Shown here in pieces: positions 1 to 9,816 of a DNA stretch of 64,000 bases. The stretch comes from Sacculina carcini. Its lineage: Eukaryota > Arthropoda > Thecostraca > Sacculinidae. Position numbers and translations under genes: made by a program. The notes below the pieces were generated by a model. The model was not told where the DNA came from. It did no database searches and saw nothing but the letters and a program-made list of their open reading frames with translations. The stretch lies in contig OU696588.1 in the NCBI GenBank assembly GCA_916048095.2, forward strand, positions 7,246,501 to 7,310,500, in the 5' to 3' direction. Numbering within the stretch: position 1 is the stretch's first letter; each line of letters opens with the position of its first letter.

Positions 1-422
1 CCCCGTCGGGGTCCGACGCGCAGGCCAAAGACGAGTGTTGCGTCATGCCACCACTATACCCCGGGCGACGTGACACTCAGCGGCCAGGATCCTGTTTGCC
101 GATCCGACGGGGGAGGGTTTCCAGATGGCCGTTGGCTGCTAGACAGCTCATCCGCCCTTTGACAGGTCTTGTTTTTCTTCCTGCTGGGTGTCTGGCCACC
201 CTCCTCACTGGCATAGGCCAGTGGGGGGCCGGATTAGTCGCCGACATTCCGACCATGCGGCTGGTTGTACCGGGTTACATGTTACCGGTAGCAGGCCGAG
301 ACCTGTCCAGACATGTCTGCCTTTAGTCGCCTTTTACGACACGCGGCAGCTACGGCGGCAGAATTCTAACCCCCTGCCGCAGGGAATGCCGCAGGGACTC
401 TCCAATCCAACGATGACCTTAC

Positions 423-543
423 GAACATAATTATACAGAGTTTCTCCTTTGAGAGTTTCTCCTTTCTCCAACGAGAACACGCTGACTCTATGTTCTGCGT
501 CGTAGTTTCCTCTGCACCCCGGAACACAGCACTTCGAATGCAT
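423..543 (-). pseudogene. THAP zinc-finger N-terminal exon fragment
   Basis: Read on the minus strand from an ATG at 543, the peptide starts MHSKCCVPGCRGNYD and continues through VSVFS. This is the usual start of a THAP domain: C-x3-C within the first ten residues, then a hydrophobic VSVF/F strand. THAP domains are DNA-binding modules found in P-element-like transposases and in host THAP proteins. The frame ends at a plausible splice donor (GTAAGG on the minus strand, 417-422). A 13-nt direct duplication near 441-470 repeats the residues GETL. The expected downstream half of the domain (C, H and AVPTIF) is not found nearby, so it is either a lone exon or a transposon remnant. Confidence 0.5.
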
Positions 544-673
544 CTCTCCTGAGAATGCATGATAACGAACATAAACAAGAAACCCAGCAAAATCAGACAA
601 CAATGGGATAGAGGCAAGTACGAAAGATTAACTATTTTTGTATCGAGGAAGATGGAGAGAAGATGGCACATGG

Positions 674-721
674 AAACAAATGGCATGTTTTCCTCTGAAG
701 ATGAAAACATGCCATTTGTTT
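674..721. repeat. Perfect 19-bp inverted repeat (hairpin)
   Basis: Bases 674-692 and 703-721 are exact reverse complements, separated by a 10-nt loop. The arms contain the word GGCATGTTTTC. No transposon open frame or terminal duplication could be tied to it. Confidence 0.85.
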
Positions 722-2211
722 GGCTGTCAAAATTATAGATTTGCTTGCTTACACATGTATATTGCTTACTAAGTTTACATTTGCTTGCTATTTATTGACA
801 CCTTGTTCGCCATTGCTATTATATTATATTATGTGGTACTTCTATTGGAGCGTGGGATAGTACAAGTGAGCGCTTTATACTCGATACTGCACAGCAAAAC
901 TTGTCAATACGCACGAGACAGGGAATATCATGTGATGCTTGCAGCGTGAGACAGTGTCATTTTCCCACGGTTGAGCTCAAGAGACGAATCAGTGCCCCCT
1001 TATACAGTCAGCAAATTATTCTCACATGTAGACGTGGACACTCACACACGTACAATGTTCACGCACACACAGACATACATATTGGCGCAAAAAAACAGGC
1101 TGAATCACGTGACACCTCGACATAGATAACTCACTGTCATATGAAATAATCAACTCACTGTCATGAAACATTTATGCAGCTCATAAATTCTATTGTCTTG
1201 TGGAATATAAATTCATGCATTAGCATTGTTTTCGCCTGTATTGGGATGCTTTCTGGTGTTTTGTTGTAGAAATGTCACCAAAACCTAAGATGAGAAATAG
1301 AGCTTTGTGGGCATCAACAAGAAGCAGCACAAGGATATTTTAGGTTACTTTTTCCTGAAAATAAGGACACTTTTTTCTATATTAAGGTTACTTTTTGATA
1401 GCCCTAGTTATTACTGAAATGATTCATGGGGATGTGAACGCCAAAATTCAATAGACTGCAGCACGCACACAGAAACAGATACACGTATACTAAATGAGGC
1501 GCGTGGGGAATCACTGTTTCACAAGACAGCACCATTCACCCACAGATCACCGGATATCCGCCACGTGATATCTACAATCCTCGTCAGTACCATGCGAACA
1601 CAACACTGTGAATTCAGCACCTTGCGAACACTGGGCACAATTCCAAGCTAGCAAATACAATACAAGACAATTAAGCCCACACATACTGAAACGAATCTCA
1701 CTACAGTGATATATCCGTACGCAAGTAGATTTCGAAGTCCTATAATATATGCATTTCAAAAACTGCATCCAAATATAATCTAGCTAGACGAAAATCGATG
1801 CTCAAATACTGTACAAACATTGGCTGTTCATACGAAAATATATGGCCTTATTGGTATAACGTATTTAACTAAGAAAAAACTACATAAATACGAATGGATG
1901 TACATATTTTACTGAACATATCCACTAAACCTAAACCTCTGACCGCATCAATATGTCCAGGATAATGATATCCAGAATCATCCGTGTGAGGAACACAAAG
2001 TGGCTGCACAAATCACACTTAACACGAAATTTGACAAATTCGCACTTCACTCTAAACCGCACTGAAGTGAAACTCACTAAGTACGTCAATTATCGCCAAG
2101 AATAGCACGCGAAAAAACATTAAACACACGAGAGCACTAACCACGTGCGCTCGCTAACGTGCAACTGCATGGCTGACAGTTGAAACAATAGACTTGTCAC
2201 TACCACGTGGC
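722..2211. other. No gene recognised
   Basis: AT-rich sequence with short open frames of no recognisable family. It contains a diverged copy (about 1240-1410) of a repeat that also interrupts LINE-D at 52.87-53.34 kb. Confidence 0.6.
1240..1410 (+). repeat. Dispersed repeat copy (shared with 52.9-53.3 kb)
   Basis: The stretch from GGTGTTTTGTTGTAGAAATG to GATAGCCCTAGTTAT matches, in the same order, a stretch at about 52970-53345. Shared words are TTAGGTTACTTTTT, an ACTTTTTTCT block and the terminal AGCCCTAGT. The terminal block read in reverse (ACTAGGGCTGTCAAA in the second copy) resembles some hAT ends. No matching second terminus was found, so the class is open. Confidence 0.5.
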
Positions 2212-2303
2212 GATGACGTCATACTTTCGTGGAAGGGCCTGTATCTAGGTGTATTGCCAACGCCACCTAGATACAAGGCCGTTTCACGATTTTGTGACGT
2301 GAC
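2212..2303. repeat. Palindromic MITE-like repeat
   Basis: The two ~45-bp halves are imperfect inverted repeats around TGTATCTAGGTG ... CACCTAGATACA, with outer arms GATGACGTCA and TGACGTGAC. A related, more complex copy lies at 15961-16081. This fits a short foldback or MITE family. No target-site duplication was assigned. Confidence 0.65.
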
Positions 2304-3140
2304 AGCGTTCGGCCAACGTCGGTGCAGTCTGTATGTGCTGCGGTGCATTGTTAGTTGATATTATGCGTACGCCGGTGCATTATTCTCACAAATACTCCCA
2401 GTTTTAGATGAAACCTTGCATTTAGAAGCTGTATAACGACCTAATACAAACAAAATTTAGGCGGTTTACGATCATGTATTGTACCAAGCGTGATAATTAA
2501 CAACAATAAAGCGGTCAAATATAGACGCCAATATGACATGTTTCATAAATTGCTTGCCACAGTGAATTCAGACACGGGCACGCTATTAAATTCATCATTC
2601 ACAACATGCTGCAGCTCATCAACATGTCGACAAAAACGTGTTTACACACTTCACGAATACAACATTGCGAAATACAAAGCCAATAACTGAGCATAAATTC
2701 CAGCATTGACAAACGCACAACAATAAATGTGATGGTTAATGATGCTCAAATATCACATAGAACAGCGGTCCGAAAAATGCGCTTATTATCCGCTGATAGA
2801 TATTGTAAGTCTGTTTGTAAGTATTGATTTGTCAATTGTAAGTGTCGCTAAGTGGGGAACTAAAGGTCGGATAGAAGGACAAATGCGTGTTTTTATCAAT
2901 CCGAACTGTTTCATTTTCGCTTATATCGACTTCCTGCCATTAAATTTGTTCGAACCACTGGATTCATGGATTCTGGATTTTCTGATTCATAAGATTTCTC
3001 AGCGGTGCAAAGAAATCAATGAATTGACACGCTTTCACATGAGAATATTGAATAATCGATGTTGAACCAAATCCATGGGCAATATTCATTCTATATCAAC
3101 GATAATGACACACGCAGATATACACCATACCACACCATAT
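2304..3140. other. No gene recognised
   Basis: AT-rich sequence without a recognisable domain. The last ~25 bases (ACACCATACCACACCATAT) resemble the 18-bp minisatellite that continues on the other side of Gypsy-1, so this is the left target flank. Confidence 0.6.
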
Positions 3141-3329
3141 TGTGGGCCGACGGTAGTACCGCCATCTGTTGGCCGGGTTTTAATCCGGTGTAGTGTTTGA
3201 GGTCATTGACTTGTATGTATGTTCGTGCGTTGTCCTTGAGTCTTGTGTGCGTAATTATATCAATGTAAATGCAGAAATGTCTGCATTAAATCGTTGCAAT
3301 TTCTGTCTGCGTGTTTGACCGTTGCTACA
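3141..3329 (+). repeat. Gypsy-1 5' LTR
   Basis: Starts TGTGGGCCGACGG and ends GTTGCTACA. It carries ~35 extra bases near its 3' end (around 3263-3300, containing a small inverted repeat GCAGAAATGTCTGC) compared with the 3' LTR. Confidence 0.9.
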
Positions 3330-3330
3330 G

Positions 3331-3342
3331 TGGTGACCCCGA
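3331..3342 (+). promoter_or_regulatory. Gypsy-1 primer-binding site (tRNA-Trp type)
   Basis: TGGTGACCCCGA lies one base after the 5' LTR. It is complementary to the conserved 3' end of tRNA-Trp, and the match breaks down after ~12 bases. Confidence 0.7.
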
Positions 3343-3358
3343 ATACAGTCTTCCTTAA

Positions 3359-6300
3359 ATGGACGACATTTCAGACAATTTCATCACCAGCGCATCTGCA
3401 CATGCGTCGTCTGTCAGTGCTCCGTCAATGGAGAATATTCCAGAGCTTGTTGTGGCTGTACGTGTCGAACTACCAACGTTCGATCCAATGGGCGTCGATA
3501 CATGGATTGCTATATCCGACAATTTAATGGCGGATGCTGGCATCACAGTGCAAACCACCATGATGAGGAAGGTGCTGGCTAAATTACCAGCGTCGCATTT
3601 CCGCATGGTGAAGGACCTGGCCACGGCAAGTCCTCTCCGTCTGACTGCTACACGCAGCTGTGCGCTCGATTGAAGAAGCGTCTTCAGCTCACCCCAGCTG
3701 AGCGACTGAGGCAGCTGAACAGCTTGCCTGCCAAATTGGCTTCACGTCGGCCCTCAGAGTTGTTTGCTGACATCAAGATTTTGTATCCGAACGATATAGA
3801 GCACGAGATAATCGTCGAGACATTTTTGGGCCGTCTGCCCCCTGCACTTCCGCTGCTGTGCCGTGAGTGGCTTGAAAAAATGTCTTTGGTAGAAGTCACC
3901 GTTAAAGCAGACACATATCATCAGCTCACACAGACAGTTGTCTGCGACTATTCACGACTACGGACCCGATGATGATTCTGCAGTGGTCTCATCAACTCGC
4001 CAAGTTCAAGCACGTCTAGCGAAGCCAGCCGCCAGCAATCGTCAAGCGGCATCAAATCGTCGTTCAGCGTCGTCCACGTCAGACACCTTTGTCAATCGCT
4101 GGTGCAGAAACCATCGACAATGGGGACCTGCGGCTCGCAAGTGTACAGACACGCGCACATTCGCCATCGATGCAGGGAAACGCACACCGCAGCCGGCATT
4201 AGTGGCGGTGACTGGTTGCAATTCCACGTGCCACTTGCTTCACGTCACTGATCGCAGTGGCCGTCGCTACCTCGTCGACAGCGGCAGCGAGGTGTCACTG
4301 CTGCCCGCCACATGTTCACGTGACACCCCGCTGTCTCAACCAGTACTCCGCGCGGCAAACGGCTCGAAGATCCCCGTCTACCAGCGTGATTTCCGCCTTG
4401 AGGTTGACCTGTGCCTCGGCAGGATCTACCCGTTCAAGTTTTTGGTGGCGGGTGTGCCTTCACCAATTTTGTGAGCTGACTTCCTCCGCGAGTACGGCTT
4501 GGTGAAAGACCTGCGCGGCCGCCGCCTGATCAACAGCGTCACTCACTTGTCCACTGTCAACAGACACACAGGGACGCTGCCTCATCCCGACGTGGCTCAT
4601 GTCAGTGCGGCACAACATACGGCCTACGACGGCGCCGGCTTCGAAGGTGTGTGCAGAAGCGACTCATTCCGGCGTCTGTGCGCACCGCCAACAGGTTTCC
4701 CAGGTATAAATTCACCGAGTGTGGAACACCGAATCCTCACTAAAGGTGCACCTGTTCACGCGAGCTCCAGGCGGCTCATGCCTGGTAAGATGGCTGCAGC
4801 GAGGCGTGAGCCCGACGAGCTGCTCGATCGCGACATCCTCGTCCCCTCATCATCACCATAGGCGAGTCCGATACATCTGGTCAAGAAAGACGGAGGTTCG
4901 GCATATCGCATGGTTGGGTGTTATGAGAGCTTGAACGCTATAACCACACCTGACAGGTACCCCATACCACACCTGCAGAGCTTCGCTGATATGCTGGACG
5001 GTGCTCGTGTGTTCAGCAAACTTGACCTGGCGCGTGCCTTCGCGCAAATTCCCGTCGCCTAAGAAGATACACAGAAGACTGCCATCATCACACCATTCGG
5101 GCTGTTTCATTACGCGCGAATGCCGTTCGGGTTGTGTTACGCGGCCCAAACCTTTTAACGCCTGATCGAATCGGTACTCCGCGGTATGCCTCGTGTATAC
5201 ACCTACATTGACGACATCTTGGTAAACTCGCCGGACACAGAGACTCATCACAGAGACCTCCAAGAGCTGTTCAGGCGGCTGTCAAGTGTGGGTTTGGTGG
5301 TGAAACCAGAAAAATGTGTTTTTGGTCGCGAAAGTGTGCGCTTCCTCGGCTTGGAAGTGTCTCCTATGGGCATCAATCCTCTTCCGGAAAGAGTGACTGA
5401 CTTGTGCGCCATGCAATCACCACGCAACGACACCGAGTGTCGCAGATTAATCGGCATGATGAATTTCTTTCACAGATTTATACCCGATCTTGCCGCAGCC
5501 CTAGCGCCGCTGCACACAGCAGTACATTCACGCCCGTTCGAGTGGGGCAATCAGAACAAGAATCTGCTTTTCAAAAGGCGAAAACAATGCTGGTCATCGC
5601 ATCTCGTCTCGCCTACCCTCAACAAAATGCTCCCACACAGGTCATTGCGGATGCTTCAGATGTCGCCGTCGGTGCAGTCATTCAGCAATTCCAACACGGT
5701 CGATGGGTACCGCTGGCGTACCATTCGCGTGCTCTTAGCAAGGCAGAGCTGAAGTGGAGCACCGGCGACAAGGAGCTGTTCGCTCTGTTCAGCGTCATCA
5801 AGCGGTTTCGCCATCTGTTAGAGGGTCGACCTGATCTTCGTCTGCTGACAGACCACAAACCGCTCGTACAAGCTTTCACCAGTGCCAGTGAGCGATCGGC
5901 ACGGGTGCAGCGTCAGCTTGCTTTCATTAGCGAGTTTACGACCGACATCCAGCACTTGCCTGGCTCGAGGAATGCTATCGCCGACTGTTTGAGCCGTCCT
6001 TTGATGCCACCCCTCCTGCCACCATCGCAGAAGTAACGCACCTTCACAGTGAACAGAACATTGATCTGAAGCGGCTTGCACTGGCTCAAATAATCGCACC
6101 AGACGTCTCCGCGTTGGCCGATAATTGCTCTCTCAAAATCGAGCGCCGCCCGGTCACTGGAGTCCCCTCTGGTCTCCTGGTATCAAAGTTGACAGGCATC
6201 GATCGCCCACTGGTGCCACAGCACTTCAGCGCGAAATCTTCGACCGATTCCACGGCCTGCACCACCCCGGTGCCCGAGCAACTCGTCGGTTAATATCTGA

Positions 6301-7351
6301 GCGTTTCGTGTTTCAGCGGGTGCCTTCAAATGTGGCTGAGTGGACCAAGACATGCACCAGGTGTCAACTTTGCAAAGTCTCCCGCCAACAGCATACGCCA
6401 CTGAAGCGTCCACTGCTGCCGAGTAACCGGTTCGAGGCGATTCACATCGACATCGTCGGGCCGTTACCAGAGGCCGACGGTTACCGGTATCTATGTACTA
6501 TCATAGACCGATTCACGCGGTACCCTGAGGCCGTGCCCATGACACCCGCTACTGCGCAAAGCTGCGTAAAAGTCCTGCTCGACTGGGTTTCACGGTTCGG
6601 TCTGTGCCTCAATATCACCTCCGACTGAGGCCAGCAGTTCGTCTCCGACCTGTGGAAAGAGCTCTGGTCTCTGTTGGGCGTGAAACTCATCACCACCTGC
6701 GCGTACATGCCGCAACAGAACGGCATTATAGAGCGTGTTCACAGACAGCTGAAGGCGTCGCTCATGGCATCTCTGCGAGACGATGTTGCCTGGCCGTCCG
6801 CTCTTCCAGTTGTGCTGATGGGCCTCAGGGCGGCTCACAAGCGTGACCTGGGCTCATCACCTGCCGAACTAGTCTTTGGCGAACCGCTGCGACTACCCGG
6901 GCAGTTCTTCTCACCGGCAGAGACACAGCCGACGACAGAGACTGTCCGTCGTCTGAACAATGCCATGTCCCGCCTGCGTCCCGCGCCGACCGCCTGGCAT
7001 TGTCGTCACGAACAGCACCGGCCGTTAGTCTCTCCTGACCTCTCTACAGCGACGCATGTGTTTGTGAGGGTGGACGCCCACAAACCACCGCTTACACCGC
7101 CGTACCAGGGCCCGTACGCCATCATCAGCCGCGGCAGCAAAGCGTTCGTGCTGGACCGAAGAGGCCGCCAAGAGACAGTCGCTGTGGATAGACTGAAACC
7201 AGCATATCTTGAGAGGGCCACTGACATATACCCAGTGAGCACACCCGCCACTGGACGGACACCTGGCCCTACCGCGGTGCCGACACCTGCTCCACCTGTC
7301 CATGCGCCAAGTATCGTATGGTCTCGTCGTGACAGGCCTATTAGATATTAG
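3359..7351 (+). pseudogene. Gypsy-1 gag-pol, multiply broken
   Basis: Gag starts at ATG 3359 (MDDISDNF) and shifts frame near 3670. A CsRn1-type knuckle (WCRNHRQWGPAARKC) is near 4110. Protease follows with DSGSEVSLLP near 4275. The RT palm (YTYIDDILVN) is near 5200. RNase H (VIADASDVAVGAV) is near 5640 and its end (RNAIADCLSRP) near 5980. Integrase occupies about 6125-7200, with a zinc-finger HHCC region near 6270-6380, VDIVGPLP-like residues near 6450, and the D,D35E core continuing past 6674. Breaks include stops near 4472, 4858, 5060 and 5157, frame changes near 5570, and a TGA in place of the arginine codon in the conserved D-R/Q-G region at 6626. It cannot make a functional polyprotein. 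Confidence 0.85.
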
Positions 7352-7483
7352 ATTTGATATTATTAGACCACCGGCTCGTTTTGCATAATTGTTATTTTCC
7401 CCACTCAAGTGACAGCATTGCGTTGGTTTTATAATCATAGTTATTATTCCTGTTATTTTCGGTGCTCGACACCTGGGGGAAGC

Positions 7484-7640
7484 TGTGGGCCGGCGGTAGT
7501 ACCGCCATCTGTTGGCCTGGTTTTAATCCAGTGTAGTGTTTGAGGTCATTGACTTGTATGTATGTTCGTGTGTTGTCATTGAGTCTTGTGTGCGTAATTA
7601 TATCAGTTGTGTTCTGCCTGCGTGTTTGACGATTGCTACA
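7484..7640 (+). repeat. Gypsy-1 3' LTR
   Basis: Starts TGTGGGCCGGCGG and ends GATTGCTACA. It is collinear with the 5' LTR apart from the shorter 3' part. Confidence 0.9.
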
Positions 7641-7842
7641 ATATCACACATTACCACCATATCACACATTAACACCATATCACACATTACCACCATATCA
7701 CACATTAACACCATATCACACATTACCACCATATCACACATTAACACCATATCACACATTAACACCATATCACACATTAACACCATATCACAAATTACCA
7801 CCACATCACAAGTATACACCATATCACACATTAACGCACAAT
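7641..7842. repeat. 18-bp minisatellite
   Basis: About eleven tandem copies of ATATCACACATTAMCACC. In the first six units the variable base alternates C, A, C, A, C, A, suggesting growth as a 36-bp dimer. The last three units are diverged. Because 18 is a multiple of three, both strands stay open in several frames and give repetitive peptides that are not genes. Confidence 0.9.
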
Positions 7843-8085
7843 TTGCACGCATCAACATTTACATATATATTATTGGATATTGGCATGTCTTGTTTGCTGT
7901 CATACATTTCTTGTTAGCTGCTACATTTCTTGTCAGCTGTCATACATTTCTTTCGGAGCACCTCTTTCGGTGAACAGAAAACGCTCACTTTGGAGCCACT
8001 ATTGTAGTGGTCTTTGAACCCGGACACATCACTTATCTGGAAGGTTTCCTGAACAATATAATAACAAAATATGGATACACAAAAC

Positions 8086-8115
8086 TTGGGGTTCTCAACC
8101 TTTTGATGGTTCCAT
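8086..8115. mobile_element. hAT-like MITE, left piece (split by Gypsy-2)
   Basis: The stretch GGTTCTCAACCTTTTGATGG matches the terminus of the 317-bp MITE at 57096-57412 (read in reverse). The rest of this copy lies at 15020-15410, on the far side of Gypsy-2. The outermost bases have drifted from CAGTG to TTGGG. Confidence 0.75.
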
Positions 8116-8993
8116 TGTTGGTAGCCATTGCAACCAGTAACAAGTAGTCAGAAGCTGTCTTGTTATAGCACAAGCACAGAAAATGTGGCACGAGTTCACT
8201 GTGTATTTTCAGCACAGCATATAGGTTGTCAAACAAGATTCTGCGTTGACACAACACCGTGCGATTAATGCAGCGCGGGAACAGAAGCGGTGCGTGAAGA
8301 GTCTCGCTGCTGAATGACCAGTCTGCACGAGCGATATTGAATAATGTTCTGCACTCGCCTATATCGCCCGCTCATTCAGACCGATATCAAATATCGCTGA
8401 GCTTACCGAAAGTTGCCCCCGCAATAGCACGAGCTTGCACTTGTTGTGGTGGCAGAGCGTGTGTGTGTGTAGAGCGTATGTAGGTGCAGAGCGTGCTGCG
8501 CGTGGCTAAACTCAAAAGGGTATCCTGGAGCGCAACACGTACATCGAACAGAAGGATACATACTAATATATACAGTTACACACGCACAAACACATATATA
8601 TATATACATGCATATATGTATATATACATATGTATATATATATATATATATATATATTTATACACAATACATTACAGTACATACACATATAGGTTGATGT
8701 ACATAAAACGAATAAGCGCTAACCACCAATGATACAAGTGGACCATTATGCACAAAATATTAGCACTAGCACAAGACAGGACTATGTTTGCAATACTGTG
8801 TGTGTTCTCCTAACACATGATGCAATGCATTACACATGTTTATCGCAAACATTACTCGGAAAATAGATGCTACAACATTTGTCATCAATTTTAAACAATT
8901 ACATTTCGTAACGTGCACATGTGAAACAAAACGTTGCGGCAGAATCAGCAAACATTATACATTCACAATTATAGCGAATGCATGACGCCTACA
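8116..8993 (-). repeat. Gypsy-2 3' LTR (878 bp)
   Basis: In sense it starts TGTAGGCGTCATGC and ends ATGGCTACCAACA. It contains a (TA)n/(ATGT)n microsatellite at about 8595-8660. It matches the 5' LTR on both sides of that microsatellite. Confidence 0.9.
8595..8660. repeat. (TA)n-rich microsatellite in Gypsy-2 3' LTR
   Basis: Imperfect ATATATGTATATAC tract passing into pure (TA)n. The corresponding tract in the 5' LTR is longer and is where the foreign ~1 kb insertion begins. Confidence 0.85.
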
Positions 8994-9783
8994 GGGCCCT
9001 CCCCCTAGAAGTGTCGAGAAGAAATGAGACACGGCGATAACGCACAGGTAGACGCACGGCACGACCGCTCCTAGTACGCAAAATGGACGGGGGATTTGTG
9101 TATGTGTTGGTGTGTGTAGCTGTGTTCTCATGACCTGACCTGATAGGGTCCGCAGCAGTTGTCGGTGTCCGTGGCACTGTTGTTGGAGGTACGATAAGTT
9201 CAGTACTGCCACCGTCGTCTCGATCATCTGGCGGGTCAGGGGTTGAAGCTGGTGAGTTTTGCTGCACATCGTCGACGAAGGCTGGTTTGCAGCGATCGAT
9301 GGAGACAACTTCCCGCTCGCTGTTAGTCCGGATCGTGATCAGTTTGTCCGTACGATGAATGACGGGAAACGCGCCGTCATACGGACAGTAGAGCGGGTAT
9401 CTGTGTTTGTCCCGAAGGACAAACACGTGTGTTGACGTCTTCAGTGCTGCCGGAACGAACGATAGCTGGTTGACTGCTCGTGGAAGCCGTGGCCGGAGTT
9501 TGTGCCTGTGATTGCGCGGCGATGAAGCGAATGAAGCCGGATCACTGACTGTCTGCGTTGAGTCACTGATCAACTCGCCAGGAAGTCGCAGGGACGCTCC
9601 GTAGACCAGTTCGGCTGAGCACGCGCCGACATCAGTTTTGTGTGTCGACCGTATGCCCAAAAAGGTCATGGGCAAAACATCCATCCATGATGTGTGTTCA
9701 GCAGCGCGCAAGCTTGCTTTGAGCTGCCGATGGAAGCGTTCAGCCATGCCGTTGCTGCTTGGGTGATAACTGGTGGTGCGCAT
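8989..9783 (-). pseudogene. Gypsy-2 integrase C-terminal part (after a frameshift)
   Basis: A 264-codon open frame that continues integrase after a frame break near 9800. It starts in the third part of the catalytic core (TTSYHPSSNGMAERFHRQLKA, with the final catalytic glutamate). It then gives the conserved LGIRSTHKTDVGACSAELVYG segment and a DNA-binding C-terminal region rich in prolines. It ends at the 3' LTR boundary. In an intact element this would be fused to the preceding 837-codon pol frame; here a small indel separates them, so the element is probably inactive unless that indel is an assembly error. Confidence 0.85.
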
Positions 9784-9816
9784 ACGTTGGCAGCCGAGCA
9801 GTCGAGTGAGTTCGGA

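Larger units (their letters stand above)
3141..7640 (+). mobile_element. Gypsy-1, decayed CsRn1-like Ty3/Gypsy retrotransposon
   Basis: A complete LTR element by structure: 5' LTR 3141-3329, 3' LTR 7484-7640, and a four-base target duplication ATAT at 3137-3140 and 7641-7644. After one spacer base the primer site reads TGGTGACCCCGA, the complement expected for a tRNA-Trp 3' end, as known for CsRn1-group elements. The purine tract CTGGGGGAAGC sits just before the 3' LTR. The internal region encodes gag, protease, reverse transcriptase, RNase H and integrase in that order, but is broken by many stops and frameshifts. LTRs differ by point changes and by ~32 bp in length, so the insertion is old. 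It landed beside or inside an 18-bp minisatellite. Confidence 0.9.

Noticed and set aside
7641-7842. CRISPR-like array
   Set aside because: Units are directly tandem with no unique spacers.
7598-7973. Long repetitive open frames (HITTISHINTIS and reverse) over the minisatellite
   Set aside because: They arise because the unit is 18 bp; they exist in several frames on both strands and have no domain.
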